From an uncultured Campylobacter sp. (lineage in GTDB: Bacteria > Campylobacterota > Campylobacteria > Campylobacterales > Campylobacteraceae): a DNA stretch of 13,126 nt. Shown piece after piece: positions 1 to 7,387 of this stretch; positions within the stretch are counted from its first letter, which is position 1; each line of letters starts with the position of its first letter. The DNA is taken from the NCBI GenBank assembly GCA_947090385.1, contig CAMUNZ010000031.1:1-13126 (forward strand), given 5' to 3'. The position numbers and the translations under genes were made by a program. The notes beneath the pieces were generated by a model that worked only from the letters and a program-made list of their open reading frames with translations, made no database searches and was not told the DNA's origin.

Positions 1-92
1 TTTGTTACATTTGATTGTAAAAAATATTATCGTTTTATGAAAATTTGAATTATCACGTTGTAACATAATGAAAATTTTTTAAGGAGATTGCA
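1..92 (+). promoter_or_regulatory. Upstream region and candidate promoter of dba-dsbI
   Basis: This leader contains two possible -10 boxes, TATTAT at 25-30 and CATAAT at 64-69, and a strong ribosome binding site AAGGAG at 81-86, six bases before the dba ATG. The heptamer TGTTACA at 3-9 recurs as its reverse complement TGTAACA at 59-65, which could be an operator, though two 7-mers 50 bases apart may be chance in such AT-rich DNA. In C. jejuni the dba-dsbI operon is reported to respond to iron through Fur; I see no clear Fur box here, so regulation is inference. The upstream gene lies outside the window. Confidence 0.35.
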
Positions 93-260
93 ATGGAATT
101 CTTGCAACTTTTACTGGTTTTAGTGGCGGTTTTACTTATCATATGTAAGCCTAAATTTGAAAAACTTGCGTTTGGTTTAGTAGCTTTTTCTTGGCTTTTT
201 ATGATTTATTTTTATGTAGGGCACAAATCAGCAGCTCTGCTTACAATAATGAATTTATAG
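93..260 (+). CDS. dba: Dba-like small membrane protein, partner of DsbI
   Basis: This is a 55-residue ORF read directly from the sequence. It starts at ATG 93 after AAGGAG and ends at TAG 258-260. The product begins MEFLQLLLVLVAVLLIICKP, a hydrophobic stretch that should span the inner membrane, and a second hydrophobic segment around residues 28-42 (LAFGLVAFSWLFMIYFY) follows. Its size, hydrophobicity and position immediately before dsbI match Dba (disulfide bond-associated protein) of Campylobacter, encoded in an operon with dsbI and needed for proper DsbI production or function. The 9-base gap to dsbI fits the translational coupling described for the C. jejuni pair. The assignment rests on context and size more than on any motif. 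Confidence 0.8.
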   Translation: MEFLQLLLVLVAVLLIICKPKFEKLAFGLVAFSWLFMIYFYVGHKSAALLTIMNL

Positions 261-269
261 GAGTTTGAA

Positions 270-1787
270 ATGGACGAGATAAAAAAAACAAAATTATTTT
301 ACGTTCTTATGTGTTTGGCTGGGTTTTTAATAATCCTTTTGCCTGTTGGGATAGCAAATTTTTATTTCGGTTATGTTTTAAAAGATAGCCCTTGTACGCT
401 TTGTTGGGGACAAAGAGAAGCTATGGTGTTTATCGGTGTTTTGGCACTTTTTATCGTAAGATATGGAATGAAAGCTAAATATTTAGCGATGCTTTTAATC
501 GTTACAGCATTTGGTTTGTGGCAAAGCTTTGCACATTATGGCAACCACGCTCATAGAGACTTAGATCAAGGTTTTGGTTTGGCTGTTTTTGGAATCCACA
601 CCTATTTTTGGGCTGAAGTTGTATTTTGGGTGGTCATTTTACTGCTTGGAATTATGCTATTTTTTGCACCAAAATTTAGTTCATTTGACAAAGAAATGGA
701 AGGCAAAACTTACAGAAATTTAAGCAAACCTATGTTTGTGGCGTTTGTAATATCTGCGTTTGTGATAGCCTCAAATGTATTTCAAGCCTTTGTAAGCACG
801 GGAATTGCGCCATATTACGGACAAGGCGATCCGGTGAGATTTACGCTTGATAAAAAATACATCATTTGGGACGATAACGGATACAAAAATCACTTTAAAA
901 CCATATCATTTTTGGGAAAAAGAGACGTTAAAGCCCCTGACTACGCCTTTGCACCGGCTACAAAACTTGGCATAAATTTTGACAACGATTCACAAAACTC
1001 ACCAATTGCAGCTGATGAGAGTTTAAGCATAAAATCGCAGCAAGTCATCAAATTTGATAAACCGATAAATACGCTTGATTTTATTGACGGCGAATTTGTG
1101 GCAAGTTCGAAATGGAACGCTTATTTTATGGATGAAAATTTCAAAATAAAAAGTTCATTTGAGTTAGATCCACTCTTTTCAGCAACGATTGATCCGATTA
1201 TTTCTATAAATAAAATAGATGAAAGAATATTTATTTTGATGGGCTCAAATAAAACATTTTTAAAATTTGCAAAAAATGAAAATGCCGATGAGGCTTTACA
1301 ATATGCCGATTTTATAAAAGGAAATGATAAATTTGAAGGTCAAGGCGATGGTCTTGGACGCGGTAGAATAGATACAGTTAGAGCTAAATTTCATCATATC
1401 GCAAGTATGACAAATGATGGAAAATATCTTTATATCGCAACAGTTCCAAACAATAAAGACAAAAAGAAATTTATCATTTCAAAAATTTTGATGAAAGATA
1501 TGACATTAAGTGGCGAATTTACACCAAGTGCGATGTTGAAACAAAACGCTAGTTTGGGAGAATTATATATTACTTCAATGATGTATTTTGAAGGTAAAAT
1601 TTATGCGCTTAGCAAAAATCATAATGTAATAATGCAAATCGATCCGTTAAATGAAGAAGTTCAAAAAACTATTTCATATCCGAGTGAGATAAAAAATGCA
1701 AGAAGTATTTTTGTAAAAAATGATGAAATTTTTATTTTATCTTACCAAGATGATAAAAATATTTTGTTTAATGTAAGCGGACTTTAA
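270..1787 (+). CDS. dsbI: DsbI, DsbB-family disulfide oxidoreductase with C-terminal periplasmic domain
   Basis: This 505-residue protein is a DsbB-like inner-membrane thiol oxidase fused to a long periplasmic domain. Hydrophobic segments lie near residues 8-30, 50-66, 70-86, 108-132 and 154-175. The redox motif C42-T-L-C45 sits in the first periplasmic loop, in the DsbB context PCTLCWGQR. From about 180 to the end the protein is soluble, with repeated beta-strand-like segments (for example KYLYIATVP and KIYALSKNHNVIMQID), consistent with the beta-propeller domain described for Campylobacter and Helicobacter DsbI. Such proteins reoxidise a periplasmic Dsb partner and pass electrons to quinone. 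Only three cysteines are present (C15, C42, C45), so the second cysteine pair of E. coli DsbB is missing. The start follows a GGAG-type site at 261-264, 5 bases before ATG. Confidence 0.93.
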   Translation: MDEIKKTKLFYVLMCLAGFLIILLPVGIANFYFGYVLKDSPCTLCWGQREAMVFIGVLALFIVRYGMKAKYLAMLLIVTAFGLWQSFAHYGNHAHRDLDQGFGLAVFGIHTYFWAEVVFWVVILLLGIMLFFAPKFSSFDKEMEGKTYRNLSKPMFVAFVISAFVIASNVFQAFVSTGIAPYYGQGDPVRFTLDKKYIIWDDNGYKNHFKTISFLGKRDVKAPDYAFAPATKLGINFDNDSQNSPIAADESLSIKSQQVIKFDKPINTLDFIDGEFVASSKWNAYFMDENFKIKSSFELDPLFSATIDPIISINKIDERIFILMGSNKTFLKFAKNENADEALQYADFIKGNDKFEGQGDGLGRGRIDTVRAKFHHIASMTNDGKYLYIATVPNNKDKKKFIISKILMKDMTLSGEFTPSAMLKQNASLGELYITSMMYFEGKIYALSKNHNVIMQIDPLNEEVQKTISYPSEIKNARSIFVKNDEIFILSYQDDKNILFNVSGL

Positions 1788-1793
1788 TATAAA

Positions 1794-1823
1794 TTTTGTG
1801 GAAGATTTTTATCTTTCACAAAA
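1794..1823 (+). terminator. Hairpin downstream of dsbI
   Basis: Arms at 1794-1806 and 1811-1823 are complementary over 13 positions with one G-U pair, around a TTTT loop. It begins 7 bases after the dsbI stop codon and probably ends or stabilises the dba-dsbI transcript. There is no T-run after the right arm, so it is not a textbook intrinsic terminator. Confidence 0.55.
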
Positions 1824-1860
1824 CTACTGTAAAAAATATTAATTCATCGAAGGAAAATTT

Positions 1861-2817
1861 ATGGATGGAAAAACAAAAACGCAAGGCGAAAAAACTATAA
1901 ATTTAGCAAAAGAAATTTTAGAAAAAAGCGACCGTCCTTTAAAAATCTCTGAAATTTATAAAAAAGCTATGAATTTGGGGCTTTTAGATGATTTAAAATT
2001 AAAAGGCAAAACTCCTGATTCTACTTTTGGGGCTTATATTTATAGAGATATGAAAAATAATGGTGACAACTCCATTTTTGAAGTTGTTATGTTTGCACCT
2101 GTAAAATTACTAAAACTAAAAAATCAAAATTTCAAAAAAGGTGTAGAAATTCCGCAAGAAATCGAGAAAAAGACGAAATTTAGCGAACTTGATTTACATC
2201 CGCTTCTTGTAAAATTTATCTACGAAAATGAGAGTTTTGATGCGTATTCTAAAACCATTTTTCATCAAAAAAGTCAAAAAACTCAAAAAAGCTACGATAA
2301 ATGGCTTTATCCTGATATTGTTGGTGTGAAATTTGAGAAATTTAGCAAAACAACGCGTGATTTTATGGAAAAATTTAATCAAACTAGGATGAAAATTTTC
2401 TCTTTTGAGATAAAAAAAGAGATTTTGGTTTCAAATTTTAGAGAGTATTATTTTCAAGCTGTGAGTAATTCAAGCTGGGCAAATGAAGGATATTTGGTGG
2501 CTTTAAATATCAATGAAAGCAACGACGAATTAATGGGTCTAATCGCAAAATCATCACTTAGTTTTGGCATTGGAGTTATAAGTCTTGATAGTAACAACTT
2601 AGCGCAAAGCAAAATTTTAGCTTCAGCAAAATTTAAAGAGAGTTTGGATTTAAATATTTTAGATGAATTATCCAGTAAAAACGGCGATTTTGAAAAATTT
2701 ATAAAAACAATCCGCGATTTTGATATCGACAACGAAAGCAGATTTAAAAATGAATTTGATGAAGTTTTAGAAGATGAAGATATGGAAAATTATATAAAAA
2801 GCAAAGGTATAAAATAA
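1861..2817 (+). CDS. HARE-HTH protein with a probable PD-(D/E)XK nuclease-like domain
   Basis: This 318-residue soluble protein starts at ATG 1861, six bases after AAGGA at 1850-1854. Residues about 10-78 match the HARE-HTH winged-helix domain (pattern TINLAKEILEKSDRPLKISEIYKKA, then a TPDSTFGAYIYRDMKN-like segment), found in restriction enzymes, the RNA polymerase delta subunit and ASXL proteins, where it is predicted to contact modified DNA. The middle shows a plausible PD-(D/E)XK core: P151-D152 in KWLYPDIVGV, then E183-x-K185 in FSFEIKKEI, followed by a helix with FREYYFQAVSNSSWANEG. I therefore infer a DNA-binding nuclease or a decayed relative of one. It stands alone, has no methyltransferase beside it, and converges on the central operon. 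The domain call is firm; catalytic activity and biological role are not. Confidence 0.75.
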   Translation: MDGKTKTQGEKTINLAKEILEKSDRPLKISEIYKKAMNLGLLDDLKLKGKTPDSTFGAYIYRDMKNNGDNSIFEVVMFAPVKLLKLKNQNFKKGVEIPQEIEKKTKFSELDLHPLLVKFIYENESFDAYSKTIFHQKSQKTQKSYDKWLYPDIVGVKFEKFSKTTRDFMEKFNQTRMKIFSFEIKKEILVSNFREYYFQAVSNSSWANEGYLVALNINESNDELMGLIAKSSLSFGIGVISLDSNNLAQSKILASAKFKESLDLNILDELSSKNGDFEKFIKTIRDFDIDNESRFKNEFDEVLEDEDMENYIKSKGIK

Positions 2818-2829
2818 TCATTTGATAAA

Positions 2830-2859
2830 TTTGCGTCATAGCAAAAACTACAACGCAAA
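2830..2859 (-). terminator. Weak hairpin between convergent genes
   Basis: Arms at 2830-2836 (TTTGCGT) and 2853-2859 (ACGCAAA) form a 7-bp stem with a 16-base loop in the 48-base gap between the convergent HARE gene and the immunity gene. Read on the - strand it is followed by a short T-rich stretch. It is the only candidate terminator for the six-gene operon, and a modest one. Confidence 0.35.
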
Positions 2860-2865
2860 ATAAAA

Positions 2866-3255
2866 CTATCTTTTTAAAAGATATTGAGCTAAATTATCAA
2901 ATATTTTTTTAGGTTTAGCATTTGGATAAATTTCAAATATCTCGCCTTTTTCATTTTGCAATATCAAAATGCCGTCAATTTCTAAATTTTCGATTATGTA
3001 CATATCATTTGGAAAATTTTTGTTTAATTTTCTTTCTTCTAATGTCGCGTCTGCTGCGTCCAATCTTTTATGATCGCTTACGCCTAAAAGTTCAAATCCA
3101 TATGCTGATATTGCTCCGTATTTTTTTGCGTATTTTTTAAATTCATCTGCAAATTTTATGCCCATTAAATTTTCCGCTTCGGATATTTTGGCCTCATTTA
3201 CTTCGCCTAATGATCTTAAATTTTTAAGATTTTTTATAATTTCTAATATTTCCAT
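2866..3255 (-). CDS. SUKH (SMI1/KNR4) family immunity protein
   Basis: This 129-residue protein has the SMI1/KNR4 (SUKH) pattern: an N-terminal helix, then ISEAENLMGIKFADEFKKYAKKYG at about residues 24-47, a FELLG segment, PNDMYIIENLEIDGILILQNEKGEIFEI in the middle, and a closing helix (FDNLAQYLLKR). SUKH proteins are among the commonest antidotes to nuclease toxins in polymorphic toxin systems. The gene directly before it encodes such a nuclease, and the gap is 10 bases. I chose the ATG at 3253-3255 because AAGGA lies six bases upstream; a longer reading from 3315 would overlap the toxin gene by 50 bases and lacks that site. It is expected to be cytoplasmic, binding and neutralising the LHH nuclease. 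The exact toxin partner is inferred from adjacency. Confidence 0.85.
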   Translation of the reverse strand: MEILEIIKNLKNLRSLGEVNEAKISEAENLMGIKFADEFKKYAKKYGAISAYGFELLGVSDHKRLDAADATLEERKLNKNFPNDMYIIENLEIDGILILQNEKGEIFEIYPNAKPKKIFDNLAQYLLKR

Positions 3256-3265
3256 TTTTTTCCTT

Positions 3266-3799
3266 TTAAACATTTTCTGCGCGATTTTCCCAATGCTGCG
3301 CTCGCTCTTTGCCAAATGCCACTCTATCTATCTCGCTTTCTTTGTTTTTATCGTGAAGTATAGTATCATTTCCACATTTATGATGTTCCGCATTTGTTAA
3401 TTCTGCTAATGATCCATCTGATTTTTGACCGATATGATGAAGTTCTATCGGTTTTCCTTCTTTATCAAGAGGCGCCTTGCCTTCTTGCATACGCTCTTTA
3501 TTTGTCCTTGCAAATTCATCTTTTTGTTCCATATTTATGTCGGATTTTATCAAACATTTTTTACCATTTATATCGGCTTCTACAAGATTTGCTTTTTTAT
3601 AAATTTCAGCTTCTTCTTTAGAACTAATGGCATCTATTATCTCTTTTGACCAGCCAGTTTCTTTTTGAAGTTTTTCTTTATCTGTATTTGTTAAAGGAGT
3701 TTTTATCTGAGGTTTATCTATATCTATGTTTTTATCTATTTTTATATCTTTTAAAATATTTGGTTTTGCTATTTCATTTGCCACAATTTTTTCGAGCAT
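3266..3799 (-). CDS. LHH-type HNH/ENDO VII nuclease toxin
   Basis: In this 177-residue protein, residues about 38-177 form a complete toxin module as seen at the C-termini of polymorphic toxins: ETGWSKEIIDAI near 47, IYKKANLVEADINGKKCLI near 66-84, RTNKERM near 98, then the signature L120-H121-H122 (PIELHHIGQ), E138-H139-H140, and a conserved end with GNDTILHD, IDR, FGKERAQHW. The LHH histidines are expected to bind metal and catalyse nucleic-acid cleavage. The N-terminal 37 residues are Lys/Asp/Ile-rich and have no signal peptide, PAAR, LXG or Rhs carrier, which is unusual because this module normally sits at the end of a large secreted protein. Its ATG overlaps the upstream ATPase stop codon by one base (TAATG), so translation is probably coupled. 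DNA as substrate is family inference. Confidence 0.88.
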   Translation of the reverse strand: MLEKIVANEIAKPNILKDIKIDKNIDIDKPQIKTPLTNTDKEKLQKETGWSKEIIDAISSKEEAEIYKKANLVEADINGKKCLIKSDINMEQKDEFARTNKERMQEGKAPLDKEGKPIELHHIGQKSDGSLAELTNAEHHKCGNDTILHDKNKESEIDRVAFGKERAQHWENRAENV

Positions 3800-6700
3800 T
3801 ATATATCTCCTTTTTGCATAAATTTATTCCATACATAAGGCAAAGCATTTAAAATTTTATGTCTTAAGCCGATTTCATTTATTACGCATTGAATTATTAA
3901 ATTTTGGTAAATTTTTAACTCTTTTTCTATTTTTAAATTCGTGGCTACTGCTTTTGATAAATCGGCGATATCTTCTACCTCGTATGCGGCGTTTTTTACG
4001 GCTTCGTTTGCATTTTTAAATAGTTCAGTTACGATAGGACGGATATTTTTTATATCTTTTGGTAACTCTTTTTGTTTTGCTAATTTAAAAATTTGTGTTT
4101 TGATGCTTGATTTAATCGGTGAATTTAACACCTCATCTTTAAGTTCGTTTAAATCAATTTCAATGTTTTCATTTATAAAATGAGATAAAAGTGCTTTTAT
4201 AAGTTTTATTTTTAATTCTTCATTTACCACGTTTTTGTAATTTAAATTTTCAGGTTTTTGAAATTTTTTTTCTTTTGTTTCGCATTTATCTATTTTGCAT
4301 AATACCGCTTCTATCCAATCGTTTTGATAAACGGCTGCTACACCTTTTGGAAATTTAACGATATCTGCTATTTGTTCGCCGTTTAATCCCGCTGCTTTGC
4401 CGATCAATTCTCTATCGCTAAAATCAGGCGTTCGCATTATTATTTTTGTATTTGTGTTGCGAATTACTGACATATCTAATAATCCAGGTGATTGATCGGC
4501 TATGATAAATCCTTCGCCGTAAGTTCTCATTTCAGCGATTGAATTTGCAAGCATTTCGACAGATTTTACTAATAAATTTGAGTTTTCGTTTGATTGTTCG
4601 GTTGAAGTTTTTTTAAGAAGATTATGTGCTTCTTCTAAAACACATATATGTTTTAAATCTGAGTTTATATCTGCTTGCTGCATTCTATATTCGCTTAATT
4701 TCATTACCAAAATTCCCATAATCAAGGCTTTTGTTTCGATAGATCCAACTCTGCTTAAATCAACTATGACATTTTGATCAAAAATTTCATCATCATTTAT
4801 ATCATTATTTGAAAAAATAATTCCGTTAATTCCATTTGTAAGGCTTTCTAATCTAGTTACCAATGCGCCTTTGTAATTGCCTTTATTTTCATCTGAATAT
4901 TCAGAATCGTTTATTATTTCTGTTACATTTTGCATTACATCGGCGAAATTTGGAAAAATTCTTTCGTCTATATCGTTTTTTGATGTGGTAAGATCCCAAC
5001 TAGCATCTTTATAAGATTTTTCTATCGCTTTTTTAAGCACAGTAGGCATCGCCGCATACATAGGCCAACAAACATTAAATATATCAACTAATCTATCAAG
5101 ATGTTCTAATACATGGATATTTTTGTTAAATTTAAAAGGATTTATGCGCAAAATCGGAGTTAAATTTGGATTTGTTCCATATATTTTTGCGTCTTCTAGT
5201 ATATGTTTATATTCGCCTTTTGCTGGTTCAATTACTAGAAATTTGATATCTTTTTGTTTTGCTTCGTTTAATATTTTATATATTGTATTTGATTTGCCAC
5301 TTCCTGTTGCACCCGTGATAAATGTATGACTGCTAAGGCTATTTAAGTCTAAATTTACAGAATTTTCATAAATTTTTCCCATATGATAGATTTTTCCAAG
5401 CTCTATATTTTTGCCGTTTTTGTTTTCGCTTATGACTTCTCTGCCAAAACTTGCTAAATTTTTCACTCCAAGTCCGGCTACGCTTTTTTCTGGAAATCCA
5501 GCTTGTATAGCTAACTCTTTACTTGTCACAAAAGATGAACTTTGGACTTCTTGATTTTCTAGTTTTATCAAAGGATGACAAAATTTTCTTACATAATCTT
5601 TTGCATTTTCTAAATTTTCGCCTTTCCAAGTTGTTATGGATGAGTTTTCGATGCTTGATTTTTCTCCTCTTATTGTGGATTGATAAGATATGGCTAAGGC
5701 TTTTGAATCTGTCTCGTTGTCGGCTATTGCATATGTTGCGACATTCCACATGCCGATATCATTTGCATTTTGCAAACGCTCCAACTGAAGATCTATTTTT
5801 TTTAAAATTTCACTTATAACTTTATTTTCAAATTTAATCTGTATTGATTTTGAATTACCTTTTGTATCGGTGTTTGAATTTCCTTTTGTGCTAGAAGTCG
5901 TATTCGTTTCCCCATTTGTAAAAGATTTTCCATATGATTTGCTATGATTTTCGCTATTGCTATAAGTCGATGATTCGCTTTTGCTATAACTACTGGCAAT
6001 TTTGTTATCAGACACAAGATTAACAAATGAACTAAAAATATTAGATATGCCTCCAGCTCTAGCGTAATTTGTATTGCTTCCAGAAGTTTTTGATTTACTA
6101 GTAGAAGTTGTATCGGTCATGCTTAAAGTATTTGTAATGCTTGTATTTATAGCTTTTGATATACTTTCTGAATAGCTTTTTGATGCACTTACGCTTTCAT
6201 TTTCTCCAAATGTTAATTCCATGCTTTCAAAAGGTTTTATAAATGAGTATAAATTTTCATATTCTCTTTTTAAATTTAGAAGTTTATCGTTTGAAATCGG
6301 ATCGGCTACTATAACCAACGAATATTTTTCTCCTTGCATAGCGTCTATAACTTTTTCAAGCCCTTGTATGAATTTAAACTCAGAAGAATTTTTAGCTCTT
6401 AATCCAGCAACTCCCGTGACGATAGAAATACTTTTGCTTTGATTTGTTTGTTTGCTTCTTTCAAATATATCTTTTTCAAGCTCCATTAAATCATTTTTAC
6501 TTAAAGTTATAGCCGCTTTATTTTGCATATCTTCATATTTTTTAAATACTATGCCTGGAAAATTACCATTTAAACTTTTATAAAGCACATCGTGAGCTTG
6601 ACTTGCATTTTCATTAAAATTTTTTACTCCTATGTAATAATTTATTTTATTTTTATTGCTATCTATTATAAATACCAAAGACGCCCCCACAGATGCTACA

Positions 6701-6933
6701 GCTTGAAATACGCTTATAAGCTTATCTCTTGTATCTTCTTTTTTATCAAATACAAATTGTTCAAGTTTGTAAAATCTAGAAATTTTATTTAAATTGGCAT
6801 TTTTTATATCATCGTTTGCAGGCATTACTCGATATTGTTCTAAATTTGCAAGATATTTTTTGTTTATTATATTATCTGTCATCTCAAGAGATAAAGATAG
6901 ATCATTTTCTTTATAATTGGTTAAATTTGTCAT
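3799..6933 (-). CDS. HerA/DUF87-family pump ATPase with serine-rich insert
   Basis: This 1044-residue protein has an N-terminal domain (about 1-240) of unrecognised type, a low-complexity Ser/Thr/Asn/Lys-rich stretch (about 244-363), a linker domain, and a HerA/VirB4-like RecA-fold ATPase from about 505 to 880. Walker A is GATGSGKS at 541-548. Walker B is CVLEEAHN at 764-771, with E767-E768 in place of the usual D-E. Further family signatures are IEPAKGEYK at 568-576, IADQSPGLL at 811-819 and NTNTKIIMR at 826-834. A helical tail follows to 1044. HerA-FtsK ATPases assemble as hexameric rings that translocate DNA or, in VirB4/VirD4 relatives, power secretion. No transmembrane segment is obvious, so membrane attachment would come from partners. 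It starts 9 bases after the tail-anchored gene, using GGAG at 6940-6943. Energising the linked toxin or processing DNA are both possible. Confidence 0.88.
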   Translation of the reverse strand: MTNLTNYKENDLSLSLEMTDNIINKKYLANLEQYRVMPANDDIKNANLNKISRFYKLEQFVFDKKEDTRDKLISVFQAVASVGASLVFIIDSNKNKINYYIGVKNFNENASQAHDVLYKSLNGNFPGIVFKKYEDMQNKAAITLSKNDLMELEKDIFERSKQTNQSKSISIVTGVAGLRAKNSSEFKFIQGLEKVIDAMQGEKYSLVIVADPISNDKLLNLKREYENLYSFIKPFESMELTFGENESVSASKSYSESISKAINTSITNTLSMTDTTSTSKSKTSGSNTNYARAGGISNIFSSFVNLVSDNKIASSYSKSESSTYSNSENHSKSYGKSFTNGETNTTSSTKGNSNTDTKGNSKSIQIKFENKVISEILKKIDLQLERLQNANDIGMWNVATYAIADNETDSKALAISYQSTIRGEKSSIENSSITTWKGENLENAKDYVRKFCHPLIKLENQEVQSSSFVTSKELAIQAGFPEKSVAGLGVKNLASFGREVISENKNGKNIELGKIYHMGKIYENSVNLDLNSLSSHTFITGATGSGKSNTIYKILNEAKQKDIKFLVIEPAKGEYKHILEDAKIYGTNPNLTPILRINPFKFNKNIHVLEHLDRLVDIFNVCWPMYAAMPTVLKKAIEKSYKDASWDLTTSKNDIDERIFPNFADVMQNVTEIINDSEYSDENKGNYKGALVTRLESLTNGINGIIFSNNDINDDEIFDQNVIVDLSRVGSIETKALIMGILVMKLSEYRMQQADINSDLKHICVLEEAHNLLKKTSTEQSNENSNLLVKSVEMLANSIAEMRTYGEGFIIADQSPGLLDMSVIRNTNTKIIMRTPDFSDRELIGKAAGLNGEQIADIVKFPKGVAAVYQNDWIEAVLCKIDKCETKEKKFQKPENLNYKNVVNEELKIKLIKALLSHFINENIEIDLNELKDEVLNSPIKSSIKTQIFKLAKQKELPKDIKNIRPIVTELFKNANEAVKNAAYEVEDIADLSKAVATNLKIEKELKIYQNLIIQCVINEIGLRHKILNALPYVWNKFMQKGDI

Positions 6934-6942
6934 TAATTTCTC

Positions 6943-7377
6943 CTATATCGATGCAAATACAAGCGCTATCAATGCAGCGACAGTACCAACTGCTATATAA
7001 ATAAATGTATTATCTTTTTTATTTTGCATTGATTCTTTATTTGCTTTGTTTTCGGCTTTTTTCTTATTTTCTTCACCAAATAAAAAATCTGCCATTTTTA
7101 TAAGATGAGTTATGCGTTCTTTTGAAAAATTGTTTCTTAATTTTCCTACTTGATTGCTATAATAATCGTTATCCCAATTTTTAACAAAATCATCTAAAAT
7201 TTCACCATCATGAGCCATAAAAAGTTTGTTTTTATCTATGCCGTTTTCAAAACAATATTTTAAATTTTCATTTATTTTTTCAGGAGTTGGACGCCTTGAA
7301 AAAATCGTGAAAAATATACTTTTTATCTCTCCTATATCTTGTTTTTTAACGCTATTTTTTAAAGCATCTAAAATCAT
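6943..7377 (-). CDS. Small C-tail-anchored membrane protein of unknown family
   Basis: I do not recognise a family for this 144-residue protein. Residues 1-100 are soluble and mostly helical in character (ILDALKNSVKKQDIGEIKSIFF, then RRPTPEKINENLKYCFENGI). Residues about 104-122 are Lys/Glu/Asn-rich and charged. Residues 125-143 are a single hydrophobic helix (FIYIAVGTVAALIALVFAS) ending one residue before the stop. There is no signal peptide, so the expected topology is a cytoplasmic domain held to the inner membrane by its tail. The start is well supported: AAGGAG overlaps the TAA of the upstream dynamin gene, 10 bases before ATG. Sitting between a dynamin gene and the ATPase gene, it is a candidate membrane adaptor for one or both. 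That role is inference. Confidence 0.8.
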   Translation of the reverse strand: MILDALKNSVKKQDIGEIKSIFFTIFSRRPTPEKINENLKYCFENGIDKNKLFMAHDGEILDDFVKNWDNDYYSNQVGKLRNNFSKERITHLIKMADFLFGEENKKKAENKANKESMQNKKDNTFIYIAVGTVAALIALVFASI

Positions 7378-7387
7378 GTTGAACTCC

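Noticed and set aside
2194..2732. Antisense ORFs of 62 and 92 residues inside the HARE gene
   Set aside because: They are shadow frames with no ribosome binding sites or family features, opposite a well-supported gene.
1861..2817. A complete restriction-modification system
   Set aside because: No methyltransferase or specificity gene is present next to the HARE protein.
2866..2885. Palindrome TATCTTTTTAAAAGATA near the immunity gene stop
   Set aside because: It has no loop room to form a stable hairpin, and it simply encodes the C-terminal Leu-Leu-Lys-Arg and stop.
3256..3315. Upstream extension of the SUKH immunity protein (start at 3315, 149 residues)
   Set aside because: It would overlap the toxin gene by 50 bases, adds a basic stretch unlike SUKH N-termini, and lacks the AAGGA site found at the ATG 3253-3255.
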